From Thiocapsa bogorovii (GTDB lineage Bacteria > Pseudomonadota > Gammaproteobacteria > Chromatiales > Chromatiaceae), in assembly GCF_021228795.1 (NCBI RefSeq), contig NZ_CP089309.1, positions 3,903,501 to 3,967,500 of the forward strand: a DNA stretch of 64,000 nucleotides, read 5' to 3'. The position numbers and the translations under genes are program-made. Shown in pieces: positions 9,165-18,168 of the stretch (position 1 is its first letter; each line of letters opens with the position of its first letter). The notes beneath the pieces are model-generated. The model did not search any database and was not told the origin of the DNA. It was given only the letters and a program-made list of their open reading frames with translations.

Positions 9165-10156
9165 TGCGGCTGCCCGGTCGTGCGATGCGGGGGCGCGCCG
9201 CGGGCGAGGAGGAGAAAGACCTCGGTCTCCTCGCCGGGCGCGAGCACCCGGCGCGGCCAGGCGCCCATCGCGGCGACGGTGGCGGTGTCCGGACGGCAGG
9301 TGTCGTGCTCGATGGTGATCGGTTCCGCGGCGGTGTTGGTGACCCTGGCCTTGATCAGTTCGGATGCGGGACCCTGCGCGCGTTCACCGCTGCGCACCTT
9401 CAGCCCCTCGGCACAGCGCAGCTTCGCTCCGCTCGATCCCTTCGCGATCCGAAAGCCCGCGGGCAACCGACCTTGCGCCAGCGCACGCAGCTGCTCGACC
9501 AGGTCCGAGACGTACGACGGCCCGTTGCCGTCGCCGTCTCGCTCCGAGGCGTTGGCCAACATCGGCATGACGGCCACCGGATCGACTGCGGCGCGCGTCG
9601 TGGCCGTGCTTCCCGCGCGCTTGCCCTGATACCCCGGCACCGTGAGGCGGACCTCGCGCGGCGGAACATACCGCGGCGCCAAGGTCAGCGCCAAGGCGGT
9701 GGTGCTGCCTTGGCCGTCGCCGATGTACAGGGCCACCGGTTCTTCGGTGTCGGTGGCGACATAGACCACACTGCCGTCGACCTGTGTCGAGGCATTCGAG
9801 ACGGTGTGCACGACCGGGTCGGCAAAGGGCGTGACGATGCGGTTGAGGTGTCCGATGGCGATCTCGATCAGCACCGTAGTGCCCGGCGTGACGGCGAGGT
9901 TGCGCGGACCCAGCTCCAGGGTCACCGGCAGGTTCCCGCCGGTGCGCCGCGCCGGCGTGGCTCCGCCGCCCATGACGGTGCGGATCAGGCCCTCGGGTTC
10001 GGCGCGGGACGTCTGCAGAACCGAGGAGACGGCACTCGGCGTGCACCCGGCGTCGAGCAGCGTGCAGGGGACCGGGGGAATCTCGAAGGCCGGGTCGGCC
10101 TGTGCGCTCGACGCGGCCAGGACGGCGGCGAGGATGGAGAGACGTCGGGTGATCAT
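9161..10156 (-). CDS. traK: Conjugative T4SS protein TraK (VirB9-like)
   Basis: A 331-residue secretin-like TraK. It has a signal peptide (MITRRLSILAAVLAASSAQA), then beta-rich segments typical of the family (VTPGTTVLIEIAIGHLNRIVTPFADP, YVATDTEEPVALYI). TraK partners TraV and TraB in the outer-membrane core of F-type systems. It overlaps traE and traB by four bases on each side, so the traLEKB genes form one tightly coupled operon. Its usual partner traV is absent from this window. Confidence 0.88.
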   Translation of the reverse strand: MITRRLSILAAVLAASSAQADPAFEIPPVPCTLLDAGCTPSAVSSVLQTSRAEPEGLIRTVMGGGATPARRTGGNLPVTLELGPRNLAVTPGTTVLIEIAIGHLNRIVTPFADPVVHTVSNASTQVDGSVVYVATDTEEPVALYIGDGQGSTTALALTLAPRYVPPREVRLTVPGYQGKRAGSTATTRAAVDPVAVMPMLANASERDGDGNGPSYVSDLVEQLRALAQGRLPAGFRIAKGSSGAKLRCAEGLKVRSGERAQGPASELIKARVTNTAAEPITIEHDTCRPDTATVAAMGAWPRRVLAPGEETEVFLLLARGAPPHRTTGQPQ

Positions 10157-10749
10157 GTGTTCGCGTCCTCGGGGTGGGCATCGCGCGCGCTGCGCGGATC
10201 GCCGCGATACACCTCCAGATGGGTGATCAGCGGGCGGTAGTTGCGGAACTCGACGCGCAGCTCGTAGGTGCGTCGGTTGAGCACGGGGGCGGCCGCCGGG
10301 CCTTCGGTCTTGTGCTGTCCGGTGACGAAGACGGTGCGGGTGGCGGTGTCGTAGGCGATGGTTTGCGGGGCGAAGTGCATGGCGATGTTCTCTCGCTTGA
10401 TCGCTTCGGTCTGATCGGCGATCGAGGCCATGACCTCGCGATGCAGCCCGCCGGCGAGCAGCGGATCCAGGACGCGCACGAGCCCGTCGACGGTGGTCGG
10501 GCCGACATTGCCGAGCAGCTGGGCGACGTAGACCCCCCAGGACTCCTCGACGGCCTGGCTCGCGTACTCGCGCGCGATCGTGACCTCGCCTTCCAACACC
10601 GGCGGGACCAGCACCACGGTGCGCTCGACCTGACCGACCAGTCCGACCAGGATCAGGTTGGAGGCGACCAGGACCAGCACCGTGATGCGCCAGACGCGGT
10701 TCTCCAGGGTCGTGCCGCGCCAGGTGGAGAGAAAGTCGCCGAGGGTCAT
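10153..10749 (-). CDS. traE: Conjugative T4SS protein TraE (VirB5/8-like position)
   Basis: A 198-residue TraE family protein beginning MTLGDFLSTWRGTTLENRVW, with one N-terminal membrane segment (ITVLVLVASNLILVGLVG) and a periplasmic domain (VPPVLEGEVTIAREYASQ...EIKRENIAMHFAPQ). ATG 10749 is chosen because it overlaps the traL stop (ATGA). An upstream in-frame extension exists but would run over traL and has poor composition. Essential for pilus assembly in F-type systems. Confidence 0.88.
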   Translation of the reverse strand: MTLGDFLSTWRGTTLENRVWRITVLVLVASNLILVGLVGQVERTVVLVPPVLEGEVTIAREYASQAVEESWGVYVAQLLGNVGPTTVDGLVRVLDPLLAGGLHREVMASIADQTEAIKRENIAMHFAPQTIAYDTATRTVFVTGQHKTEGPAAAPVLNRRTYELRVEFRNYRPLITHLEVYRGDPRSARDAHPEDANT

Positions 10750-11027
10750 GGCACGTAGTGCCGCGCGAAGGGGTTGGGCGTGGAGCGTGCCCCGAGCGGC
10801 ATGAGGCCGAACCAGTAGATCAGATGCAGGGCGTAGCCGTCGGCCCGGCGATCGCGAAACCGCCGGTAACCGTGCGAGAGCAGGGCGCCGAGCAGCAGGG
10901 CGATGGTGAGCTGTCCGGCGAGGATGCCGGCGACGAGCGCCAGCACCAGCGGCATCAGATCGTCCATGCGCCACAACAGCAGCGTGGGCGGTTCGTCGAT
11001 GTGGTGGGGAAAGTCGAGGGTCTCCAT
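10746..11027 (-). CDS. traL: Conjugative T4SS protein TraL (VirB3-like)
   Basis: A 93-residue TraL with the signature FPHHIDEPPTLLLW near the N-terminus and two adjacent membrane segments (LVLALVAGILAGQLTIALLL). The family recruits the TraC ATPase in F-type systems. It is the first gene of the traLEKB operon, followed by traE with ATGA overlap. Confidence 0.9.
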   Translation of the reverse strand: METLDFPHHIDEPPTLLLWRMDDLMPLVLALVAGILAGQLTIALLLGALLSHGYRRFRDRRADGYALHLIYWFGLMPLGARSTPNPFARHYVP

Positions 11028-11188
11028 CGGGTGCCTGTGATGCGGTCTTCACGTGAGCGCATGGTGCGTCACTCCAAACCGGCCGGCGAGGGCGATAACC
11101 CGCCACAAACGCGCGCTTTGCCGCAGGTGGAACGGCGTCGCGATCGCCGTCAGGGCGAGGAGGTGTCGCGACCTTGGCGGTTTACAAC

Positions 11189-11207
11189 GTACGGCTTAGT
11201 TACGTAC
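11189..11207. promoter_or_regulatory. Candidate autoregulatory operator of the toxin-antitoxin pair
   Basis: Inverted repeat GTACG-N9-CGTAC located 26 bases upstream of the antitoxin start, in the intergenic region between the divergent traL and antitoxin genes. DUF1778-type antitoxins are ribbon-helix-helix DNA binders that usually repress their own promoter, so this is a plausible operator; inferred from position and symmetry only. Confidence 0.4.
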
Positions 11208-11232
11208 ACTAATACGAGAAACCGAGGACACC

Positions 11233-11514
11233 ATGATGCCGAGAGAGACCATCCGCACCGCCCGCTTCGAGGCCCGGGTATCGCCCGAGGTACTGGCCGT
11301 CGTCAAACGCGCCGCCGAGCTCCAGGGACGCAGTGTCAGCGACTTTGTCGTCGACGCCGCGCGGGACGCGGCCCATCGCGCCATCGAGGAGGCCTGCATC
11401 ATCCGACTGTCCGTCGAGGATCAGCACAGGTTCGCGGAGGCGTTACTGAACCCGGAACCGCTCACGCCCTCGATGGAGCGCGCCGTCGCGCGTTACCTTC
11501 GCCAGAACGCGTAA
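11233..11514 (+). CDS. DUF1778 ribbon-helix-helix antitoxin (TacA-like)
   Basis: A 93-residue protein with the DUF1778 layout: an N-terminal ribbon-helix-helix (RTARFEARVSPEVLAVVKRAAELQGRS split as beta strand and two helices), then a C-terminal toxin-neutralising tail ending LTPSMERAVARYLRQ. It is encoded five bases upstream of a GNAT-fold toxin, the standard TacAT arrangement. ATG at 11236 is an alternative start. It is transcribed opposite to the flanking tra operons, so the pair is a separate insertion that could stabilise the ICE. Confidence 0.88.
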   Translation: MMPRETIRTARFEARVSPEVLAVVKRAAELQGRSVSDFVVDAARDAAHRAIEEACIIRLSVEDQHRFAEALLNPEPLTPSMERAVARYLRQNA

Positions 11515-11519
11515 CGCGC

Positions 11520-12032
11520 GTGCGCGGAGAGGGATTTCGTATCGAGCTTCTCGGAGCGCAGGAGCGCGGGGCCTTTTGCAGCGGCGTCGACGCACTGGAT
11601 CGGTATTTCAGAGAACGCGTCACGCAGGACGTCCGGCGTCGCGTGAGCAACTGCTTTGTGTTGCTGGACGCCGACAACCAGGTTGCCGGTTACTACACCT
11701 TTGCGGCGGCGGGCATCCCGCTGACCGACTTGCCCGAGAGCCTGACCAAGCGTTTGCCGCGTTATCCATCACTTCCTGCCGGACTGATCGGGCGCTTGGC
11801 CGTTGACCGTCGTCATCAACGACAGGGTCTGGGTGCACTCCTTGTCGTCGATGCCGTTGCGCGCGCCGTCCGGGCAGAACCGGCGATCTATGCGCTTGTC
11901 GTGGACGCAAAGGACGATCACGCCGCCGCGTTTTATGCTCGCCTGGGGTTTCATCGCCTTACAAGCCAATCCAACCGCCTTTTCATCCCGATCCGCGAGA
12001 TTGCAAAGCGGCTCTCGGAACAGGGAAAGTGA
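11520..12032 (+). CDS. GNAT-family toxin (TacT-like acetyltransferase)
   Basis: A 170-residue GNAT domain with the TacT-type features DRYFRERVTQD near the N-terminus, the acetyl-CoA loop RRHQRQGLGALLV and the C-terminal FYARLGFHRL. Known TacT toxins acetylate aminoacyl-tRNA and block translation. GTG 11520 is used because it lies five bases after the antitoxin stop; upstream in-frame sequence covers the antitoxin in another frame and is not real. The catalytic tyrosine expected in this family is plausibly that of AFYARLGF. Confidence 0.87.
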   Translation: MRGEGFRIELLGAQERGAFCSGVDALDRYFRERVTQDVRRRVSNCFVLLDADNQVAGYYTFAAAGIPLTDLPESLTKRLPRYPSLPAGLIGRLAVDRRHQRQGLGALLVVDAVARAVRAEPAIYALVVDAKDDHAAAFYARLGFHRLTSQSNRLFIPIREIAKRLSEQGK

Positions 12033-12139
12033 CCATCGCGATCCGAGCCTCGGATGGGTCCCGAATCCGTACGGGCTCACGGACCGAGTGCCTTGACCGG
12101 CCGTGAGACACCCGCAGCGGTTTCGAGGACCGACGCGGT

Positions 12140-12841
12140 TCAGAGCTGCTTCTGCGTATGGGTCACCACGAACGCCACGCACAGCGCCGAGGCGACGCCG
12201 AGTATCGGAACCGCGAGGACCGGCATCGCGATCGGCGCGAACAGCAGCAGCCCGACGATCAGCCAGAGCGCGAGCAGGATCCGCAGCGCGGTGTGATGCG
12301 CCAGCGGGCTGGCGTAGACGAACCCGTATTGCCGGATGCGACGGCGCAGCCAGCCGTCGCCGATCGCCGCCGTCAGCACGATCGCCATGAACGGCCACCA
12401 GGCCAGCAGCAGCGCGAACCGGCGCAGGGCCTGTGCGAACGCGCCCCAAATCACGTCCAGGCGTCCGCGCAGCCAAGCCCAGGCAGGACTCGCGCCGATC
12501 GGCTCCAGGCCGTACCCGGATTCCACGCCCGGTCCGGTCGCGACCAGTCGATAGGTCCAGGGGGCGATGCCGGTCTCCACGAAGAGCGTCTCGTACCACC
12601 GCGCGCCGCGGGCCACAATTGCCTGCGCCGCATCGGCCCCGAGGATCTCCACGAGTTCGCGCCGCTCGGTCTGCTCGACGCCGTGCGCCCAATCGCTCGG
12701 GATGAAGGAGGCGAACAGCACGAGCTCGAGCACGAAGAGCAGCAGGGTGGAGGCGACCGCCCACAGCCACACGCCGCGACCCTCTTTGGTGCTCGGGCTA
12801 TCCCACACGCGACGTATGTCTCGGGGGCACGCGCCGCGCAA
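12140..12841 (-). CDS. DUF4400-type ICE membrane protein
   Basis: A 233-residue integral membrane protein with an N-terminal membrane segment (VWLWAVASTLLLFVLELVLF), a periplasmic middle (SDWAHGVEQTERRELVEIL...) and at least two C-terminal membrane segments. It matches the protein encoded between traD and traL in SXT/R391-like ICEs, in length and position. The exact role in conjugation is not established. It overlaps the preceding small gene by 44 bases if ATG 12841 is used; GTG 12808 (VWDSPSTKEG) would reduce the overlap to about 11. Confidence 0.8.
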   Translation of the reverse strand: MRGACPRDIRRVWDSPSTKEGRGVWLWAVASTLLLFVLELVLFASFIPSDWAHGVEQTERRELVEILGADAAQAIVARGARWYETLFVETGIAPWTYRLVATGPGVESGYGLEPIGASPAWAWLRGRLDVIWGAFAQALRRFALLLAWWPFMAIVLTAAIGDGWLRRRIRQYGFVYASPLAHHTALRILLALWLIVGLLLFAPIAMPVLAVPILGVASALCVAFVVTHTQKQL

Positions 12842-13196
12842 GCACTCGGCGCTGCGGCTCGGTCAGCGACCGCGCCACGCAATACTGGTATCGGCGCGCC
12901 AGAGCGAGGGTAATACCGTCGACGAAGGCCGCGAAACGCGCCGGATCGTCCTCGCCGTCGCCGCGGGCGCGACGGTAGGCGGCGATGCCCGCGCGCACCA
13001 TCGCCAGCGCGGGTTCGGCAGGGTCGTCCGCGGACGGCGCGGGCGGGCAGGCGAGCAGCGCGACCCGCGCCATCAGCCCGACGGCATCCGGCCACTCCAA
13101 CTCCAGGGTGCGCAGCGTCCGGGCGTCGGCCCGCGACAGGCCCGACAGCGCCAGTCGACTGGTCGGATCGCGAGGGCGTGGCATCCCCGTCGTCAC
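12798..13196 (-). CDS. Small ICE protein between traD and the DUF4400 gene
   Basis: A 132-residue soluble, Ala/Arg-rich, largely helical protein (SRADARTLRTLELEWPDAVG; AFVDGITLALARRYQYCVAR). I do not recognise a family. GTG 13196 overlaps the traD stop (GTGA), a strong sign that it is a real, translationally coupled gene of the transfer operon. No membrane segment is visible. Confidence 0.7.
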   Translation of the reverse strand: MTTGMPRPRDPTSRLALSGLSRADARTLRTLELEWPDAVGLMARVALLACPPAPSADDPAEPALAMVRAGIAAYRRARGDGEDDPARFAAFVDGITLALARRYQYCVARSLTEPQRRVLARRVPPRHTSRVG

Positions 13197-15013
13197 CGTT
13201 CGCCCGTTGGCGGCAGGGGCTCGCCGAGGATCGGCAGGCGGCCTTTGGAGACGCGCCCGCCGGGCCAGCGGGCCAGGTACTCGAAGTTGGGCAGCTCCCC
13301 GAGCAGCGCCGCCGGGAACAAGGGCGCCTCGGCTTCGTCGAGGCGCTCCCCGGCATTTCCGGTGAAGAGCAGCGGTCGGTCGCTCGCGGTCGTGGAGCCC
13401 TGGCTCTTCACCACCGTGCAGAGCCGCACCGCCGGGAGACTCTCGGCGATGTACTCCTGCGTCTTCGCATCGATCACGCGCATCGCGATCAGTCCGTTGA
13501 GGTTGCCCAGCACTTGGCGGGCCTTCTCCTCGCTACCCATGCGCGCGGCGAAGTCCGCGAAGGTCTGGGTGGCGATGGTCAGACGCAGCCCGGCCCCGCG
13601 TCCCTTGTTGAGGAGCTGGATCAGCGGGTCGGAGACCGTCTCGGCGGCCTCGTCGATGAAGATGTCGGTCGGGCGCGGGTGCGCCTCGTGGTTGTAGATG
13701 GAGCCCGCCACCGCGGCCAGATCGGCGGTCAGCATCGAGCCGATCGCACTGCCCACGATGGGGTCGGAGAGACTGTCCAGACCGACGTAGAGGACCTCGC
13801 GCCGGGCGATGATCTCCCCGATCGAGGCCGCCCGACGCGGATCGTTCGCGTCCGTCTCGTCGGGGGAGAGCAGACCTTCCAGGTGCCCGGAGGTGAGCAT
13901 CACGATCACCGGCATGAGGCTCGCGACCATCTTGCCGAAGTGCACGGCCTCGTGCTCGAGCAGGCCCCCGAGTCCGTCGATCACGGTCGAGGGATGCTCG
14001 CCGCGCACGCGCTCGCGGTAGAAGGCGAGCAGACCCCGTGCACGTCGATTGGCATCGCGGGCCTTGTTGAGGTAGGGGCCGGCATGCTCCTGCCAGTGCG
14101 ACAAGTGGGTGTCGAAGTAGCGGTGCAGGACACGTTCGACCAAGGCATCCGCACCGCCTTCGAGATAGCGGCGCAGCGTCACCAGGGTCGGGCGCTCCTC
14201 CACGGCCAGCAGCCCGTGCACGGCATGGCTCAATGCCATCTGCCCGAATGCCTTGAAGGGATCGTTGCCGGTCTCCGAGGGGATCAGCGCGGCGACCCGG
14301 CTCGCCAGTTCGGTGGCGCGCTGGAAGTGGCGCAACGGATCGAGTCGCACCGAAGCGGCGGGAAAGGCCGGATGAAAGGAGACGAAGCGTTCGGGTGTGC
14401 CGGCCAGCATACAGGCGCGCTCGGCGGCGGCCCGCAGACCCCGATCGCCCTTGGGGTCGAGGATCACCACCGCATCCCCGCGCAGCACCGCCTGGGTGAC
14501 CAGGAGATCGAACAGGCGGGTCTTGCCGCACCCGGTGGTCCCGACGATCAGCAGGTGGCCTTCGGTGTGGGCGAGCGGGACGGTCACTTCCGCATCGGCT
14601 CCGCCGAGACCGTGGATCCAGGTCGCACCCAGACGGGCCGGATCGCGCGGCGCGAACCGCTCGGCTCCGAGCCGGATCAGATCCAGCGCCTCCTGCGCAT
14701 GTCGTGCCTCCCAATCGAACCCCCGGCCCATCCACAGCAATCCCGGCCAGGAGGGCACGCGCGCGGCAAACACCTGCGGGTCGATGAACTGCTGCGGGCG
14801 CCCACGCAGCCAATCGCGCCGGTTGATGCCGCGCACGGTGCCGGGCAGCCAGGTCAAGGCCATCACCAGACTGCCGACCCCGAGCCACCGAAAAGAGGCC
14901 GCGTGCAGATCCCACAGCTCCGCGGTGGCCCAGGACGCGGCCGCGATGCCGGTCCACAGCAGCATGGCGGGCAACTCGAAGAGCGGACGCCAGGGATTGG
15001 CATAGGGGCTCAC
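13193..15013 (-). CDS. traD: Type IV coupling protein TraD (SXT type)
   Basis: A 607-residue coupling protein that links the relaxosome to the transfer channel. It has two N-terminal membrane segments (LPAMLLWTGIAAASWATAEL; FRWLGVGSLVMALTWLPG), Walker A GTTGCGKT (about 158-165), Walker B TDIFIDEAAE, and a C-terminal AAA+ core. The length equals SXT TraD. GTG 15013 is chosen because it overlaps the traI stop (GTGA); the upstream extension in frame is antisense-like sequence over traI. Confidence 0.95.
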   Translation of the reverse strand: MSPYANPWRPLFELPAMLLWTGIAAASWATAELWDLHAASFRWLGVGSLVMALTWLPGTVRGINRRDWLRGRPQQFIDPQVFAARVPSWPGLLWMGRGFDWEARHAQEALDLIRLGAERFAPRDPARLGATWIHGLGGADAEVTVPLAHTEGHLLIVGTTGCGKTRLFDLLVTQAVLRGDAVVILDPKGDRGLRAAAERACMLAGTPERFVSFHPAFPAASVRLDPLRHFQRATELASRVAALIPSETGNDPFKAFGQMALSHAVHGLLAVEERPTLVTLRRYLEGGADALVERVLHRYFDTHLSHWQEHAGPYLNKARDANRRARGLLAFYRERVRGEHPSTVIDGLGGLLEHEAVHFGKMVASLMPVIVMLTSGHLEGLLSPDETDANDPRRAASIGEIIARREVLYVGLDSLSDPIVGSAIGSMLTADLAAVAGSIYNHEAHPRPTDIFIDEAAETVSDPLIQLLNKGRGAGLRLTIATQTFADFAARMGSEEKARQVLGNLNGLIAMRVIDAKTQEYIAESLPAVRLCTVVKSQGSTTASDRPLLFTGNAGERLDEAEAPLFPAALLGELPNFEYLARWPGGRVSKGRLPILGEPLPPTGER

Positions 15014-17256
15014 GGGCGCCCCGCGAGAACGATCCCGCGCGTGTCGGGGATTAAGTCCGGCTGATGCTTGAGGCGCCGCAGCAGTTTCGAGGGCGGGATG
15101 CGGTGCTCGGCGGCCAGGGCCGCGAGGGTGGCGTGGTCGATCAGCAGACCGTTCGAGAGCGCCGTCGTCGGCACCCGCCCGCCCCGGCACTGGGCCGCGA
15201 GGTCCTCGGCGAAGGCGCGTGCGGCGCTTCGGCGTGGCTGCGGTTTTGGCGCGGAGGGTACAAGGGAGGTCGCGCCGGGTGGTGCCTCCGGCACTTCGAT
15301 CGCGTCTACCTGCCGGGAGGGGTTGACGGTGGCTTCGGACTCGCCCGGACCGTCCGCGTTCGGCGTATCCGTCTCCGTCGCGACGCGGTCGTCCGGCACC
15401 TCAACCAGCGGCTCCACCGACGGCTCGACCTGGCGATCGAGAAGTCTCGTCACTACGGCACTGGCTTCCGCCGTGAGCATCGCGCGCATCCGCCCGTCGA
15501 TCTCGCGCACGCGCAGCAACGGGCGGCGCGGATCGATCGCGAGCAGGCCGCCGTCCCACAAGGCGTGCAGGACGTCGGCGGGTTCCATCCCGATGCCGGG
15601 CACGACGAGTGCCGTCAACCCCTCGGGGTAGGGGATCAGCAGATGGCGATCGTGACGGGCGAGGATCTCGGCGGGGCGTTCGCCGTCCGCGATGGACCGC
15701 AGCAGCGTGATCAAGGCGAGGCCGCCGGTGCCGCGGCCGGCGAGCCAGCTGCGGGCCGAGGAGGCGGGGTCGTCCGCCCTTGGCTGCGGTCGAGCCTCGG
15801 CCGCAGCATCCGGCACGGGCTCGGAATCGGCGCACGGTCGGGGCGGTGACGCCGTCGCAGCCACCGTAGCGTCCGGACCGGCCATCTGCTCCGTCTCGGT
15901 GATCAGGTCGAACGGCGCGGCCCGAGCCCCGTCGATGTCGGGAGCATCGACGGCATCGGCGTCGCTCATGATGAGCTCGGTCGGGTCCTCGATCCGGACG
16001 GGCCCGGAGGTCGCACCATCCTGCCAACGCGCCACCGGCGCCGCCGGATGCCCGGCGAAGACCAGCTCGGGCGAGGCGAGCAGCAGCGTCGTCAAGTGCA
16101 CCGGCTTGCCGTCCTTCACGAGCGGCGCCGGGGCGATGCGGCGGTCGAAGCGGTCGCGCTCCTCCTCGCGATAGGTGGTCACATGCCCGCGCTCCACCAG
16201 AATGTCGGCGATGGTCTCGGGTGCCTTGGGGATACCGGGAATCTTGTCCCGCGCCAGCAGGCCGGCGATGTCTTCGCCGCCTTGCGGCCAGACCACATGC
16301 AGCCCGTCGGCGAGCATCCACAGCCGCGCGCCGGGGGTGTTGACCGTCCAGGTGCCGTCGCGCACCAGACGGCGCATGGCGTCGATCAGGTAGCGGTCCA
16401 CCGGCACGCCGAGCGCGAAGGCGTCGGGATCGATGCGGTTCTCGCGCAGATCGCGCGCCACGCTCGCCCGATCGGCGTTGCCGACCACCGTGCCCACGAC
16501 CGAGGTCTCCTCCTGTCCGCCCACGACCGCGATCAGGTTGGCGAGGATCGCCGGATCGCGACTCAGCCAGGTCTTGATCTCGGGGGTAAGGATGGCGTGC
16601 ACCACCAAGGTGCCCATCTGCAGATGGGCATTGTGGCGGCGCGTCTCGCGCCAGCGCAGGTAGTAGCGCTGCAGGCCGTGTCGGCGGGCCCAGTCGAGCA
16701 GCGGCTCTTCATGCGGACACCAGGTCAGGGTGCCGTCGCGATCCGACACCGTCAGGTCGGCAACGGGCTTGCCGATGTCGTGCAGCAGCCCGGCCAGACC
16801 GCTCGCGACCCGCCAGCGCGGCTCCAGGTGATAGCGGTCCTTGGGCTCGCGATCCAGCGCGAAGACGTGGCGCATCGACGCCTGGGAGGCGAGAAATCCC
16901 ACCTCCAGAGAATGGCGCAGCAACCCGCCCGAGCCGCGGTGATGATGGGCCTCGGAGGCGGGCAACAGATGCACGAAGGCGGCGAGGCGGCGCACGACCG
17001 GCAGGACGAGCTGGCGGTAATCCGTGTCGGTCATGCCCACGCCGTCCTGGAGGCGGCGGAGCAACTCCGTTTGCTTGGCGAGCAGCGCGTCCACGTCGGA
17101 GGCCGGCAGCCCCTTGATGAAGGGCGGGTAGCGCAGCAGATCCTCGTCCGGATCGGGGGGCGATTCGGGAATCGTATCGGTACCCGGTGCGGGCGTCGGG
17201 GCGGCCGGCCTGGAGCGGCGAAACAGATCGAAGAGTGTCATCGGGGCATCCTGCAC
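15010..17256 (-). CDS. traI: MOBH relaxase TraI
   Basis: A 748-residue relaxase of the MOBH/TraI_2 family that nicks oriT and pilots the transferred strand. The N-terminal HD-type metal centre is complete: HHHRGSGGLLRHSLEV (His104-106, His115) and GLLHDIGKPVADL (His159-Asp160). The C-terminal TraI_2_C domain (DGTWTVNTPGARLWMLADGL ... VAALAAEHRI) is present after an acidic linker. The length matches SXT TraI. ATG 17241 (MTLFDLFRRSR) is an equally plausible start. It heads the traI-traD-DUF4400 operon. Confidence 0.95.
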   Translation of the reverse strand: MQDAPMTLFDLFRRSRPAAPTPAPGTDTIPESPPDPDEDLLRYPPFIKGLPASDVDALLAKQTELLRRLQDGVGMTDTDYRQLVLPVVRRLAAFVHLLPASEAHHHRGSGGLLRHSLEVGFLASQASMRHVFALDREPKDRYHLEPRWRVASGLAGLLHDIGKPVADLTVSDRDGTLTWCPHEEPLLDWARRHGLQRYYLRWRETRRHNAHLQMGTLVVHAILTPEIKTWLSRDPAILANLIAVVGGQEETSVVGTVVGNADRASVARDLRENRIDPDAFALGVPVDRYLIDAMRRLVRDGTWTVNTPGARLWMLADGLHVVWPQGGEDIAGLLARDKIPGIPKAPETIADILVERGHVTTYREEERDRFDRRIAPAPLVKDGKPVHLTTLLLASPELVFAGHPAAPVARWQDGATSGPVRIEDPTELIMSDADAVDAPDIDGARAAPFDLITETEQMAGPDATVAATASPPRPCADSEPVPDAAAEARPQPRADDPASSARSWLAGRGTGGLALITLLRSIADGERPAEILARHDRHLLIPYPEGLTALVVPGIGMEPADVLHALWDGGLLAIDPRRPLLRVREIDGRMRAMLTAEASAVVTRLLDRQVEPSVEPLVEVPDDRVATETDTPNADGPGESEATVNPSRQVDAIEVPEAPPGATSLVPSAPKPQPRRSAARAFAEDLAAQCRGGRVPTTALSNGLLIDHATLAALAAEHRIPPSKLLRRLKHQPDLIPDTRGIVLAGRP

Positions 17257-17322
17257 CGTCGCGGATGCGCCCGGCCATGGCGATAACCGCGCGGATGGGT
17301 CTGCTTTGCGGCGGATCGCCCG

Positions 17323-18075
17323 CTACGGCCCCGAGTCGCCGACCAGACCCAGCTCGCGGCACCGCTTGGCGGCGGCCCGAAAGCGGGTGCGCACTTCGGC
17401 GAGGTGGCGCGCGGCGGCGCGGATGGCGCCGAATCCCTGCTCGGCCTCCTCCACGAGCGGGCGCTGCCAGTCCCGTGCAATGCCGCGAAAGGCGCTCTTC
17501 GGGTAGCGATCCCCGTCGCCCTTGCGGATGTAGTCCGACAGATAGACGACGCCCGAGGCGGTGCGCACATGGCGGTAGGTGACCCACTCGATGGAGAAGG
17601 CACCGGGGGTCGCGCGGTCGGCCCGCTGCGGACGCACACGTACGCCGATGCGACCCCGGGCACTGCGGGGCAGTCCGCGACCGGCCTCCGCCAGGCGTTG
17701 CTCGAAGGCGCTGCATCCTTGCTCGGCGCGCTCCTGCAGGGCGGCCAGGTTGCGCGCGATCCAGGCGTCGAGCGCCTCCGCGATATCGCTCGGTGCCGCA
17801 TCCTCCTCGGTGGCGTCGTCGTCCTCGGCGTCCCTGCCCGTTGCGCCGGGCGGGCCTGCCCGGAAGGCTGCCTCGAGCCTGTGGGCAGGCGGCACGCCGG
17901 CCGGGCGTTCGCACCCTCTTATCTTTGGTGAAACAGCGCCCGCTGTTCTCACTTGCCGCGGGCAGCTTCCGGTCAGGGCAGGCAGTGCCGTCGTCGCTCG
18001 GTCGGTCGGCGCGTCGCATTCTCCTCGTGCAGAGTGCAACCCCTCGTTCAGGTCTTCCGTATGTCGTCGTGTCAT
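17323..18075 (-). CDS. MobI-like auxiliary mobilisation protein
   Basis: A 250-residue protein with a low-complexity N-terminus and a helical C-terminal core (EALDAWIARNLAALQERAEQ; FSIEWVTYRHVRTASGVVYL; PLVEEAEQGFGAIRAAARHL). The core and its location between traI and the divergent partition genes resemble MobI, the auxiliary factor encoded beside oriT in SXT-like ICEs; assignment by resemblance only. The gene lies in the intact copy of a tandem duplication, and the N-terminal ~70 residues may be spurious because no good ribosome-binding site precedes ATG 18075. Confidence 0.55.
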   Translation of the reverse strand: MTRRHTEDLNEGLHSARGECDAPTDRATTALPALTGSCPRQVRTAGAVSPKIRGCERPAGVPPAHRLEAAFRAGPPGATGRDAEDDDATEEDAAPSDIAEALDAWIARNLAALQERAEQGCSAFEQRLAEAGRGLPRSARGRIGVRVRPQRADRATPGAFSIEWVTYRHVRTASGVVYLSDYIRKGDGDRYPKSAFRGIARDWQRPLVEEAEQGFGAIRAAARHLAEVRTRFRAAAKRCRELGLVGDSGP

Positions 18076-18168
18076 GGGTTGATCCCTGATCGTTCGGGAC
18101 GGGCGTTCCTATTCGCGCGCCAATCGGGTGGGTGTCGCCGGACGGCGCAAAACGCCGCTCGGGTTTTC
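17341..18168. repeat. Tandem duplication, intact copy (mobI-like region)
   Basis: An ~828-bp unit containing the MobI-like gene and its upstream flank. The neighbouring 18169-18816 unit is near identical over most of its length, including an identical block around GCGCCCGCTGTTCTCACTTG and the unit boundary CGGGTGGGTGTC. A recent direct duplication. Confidence 0.85.
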
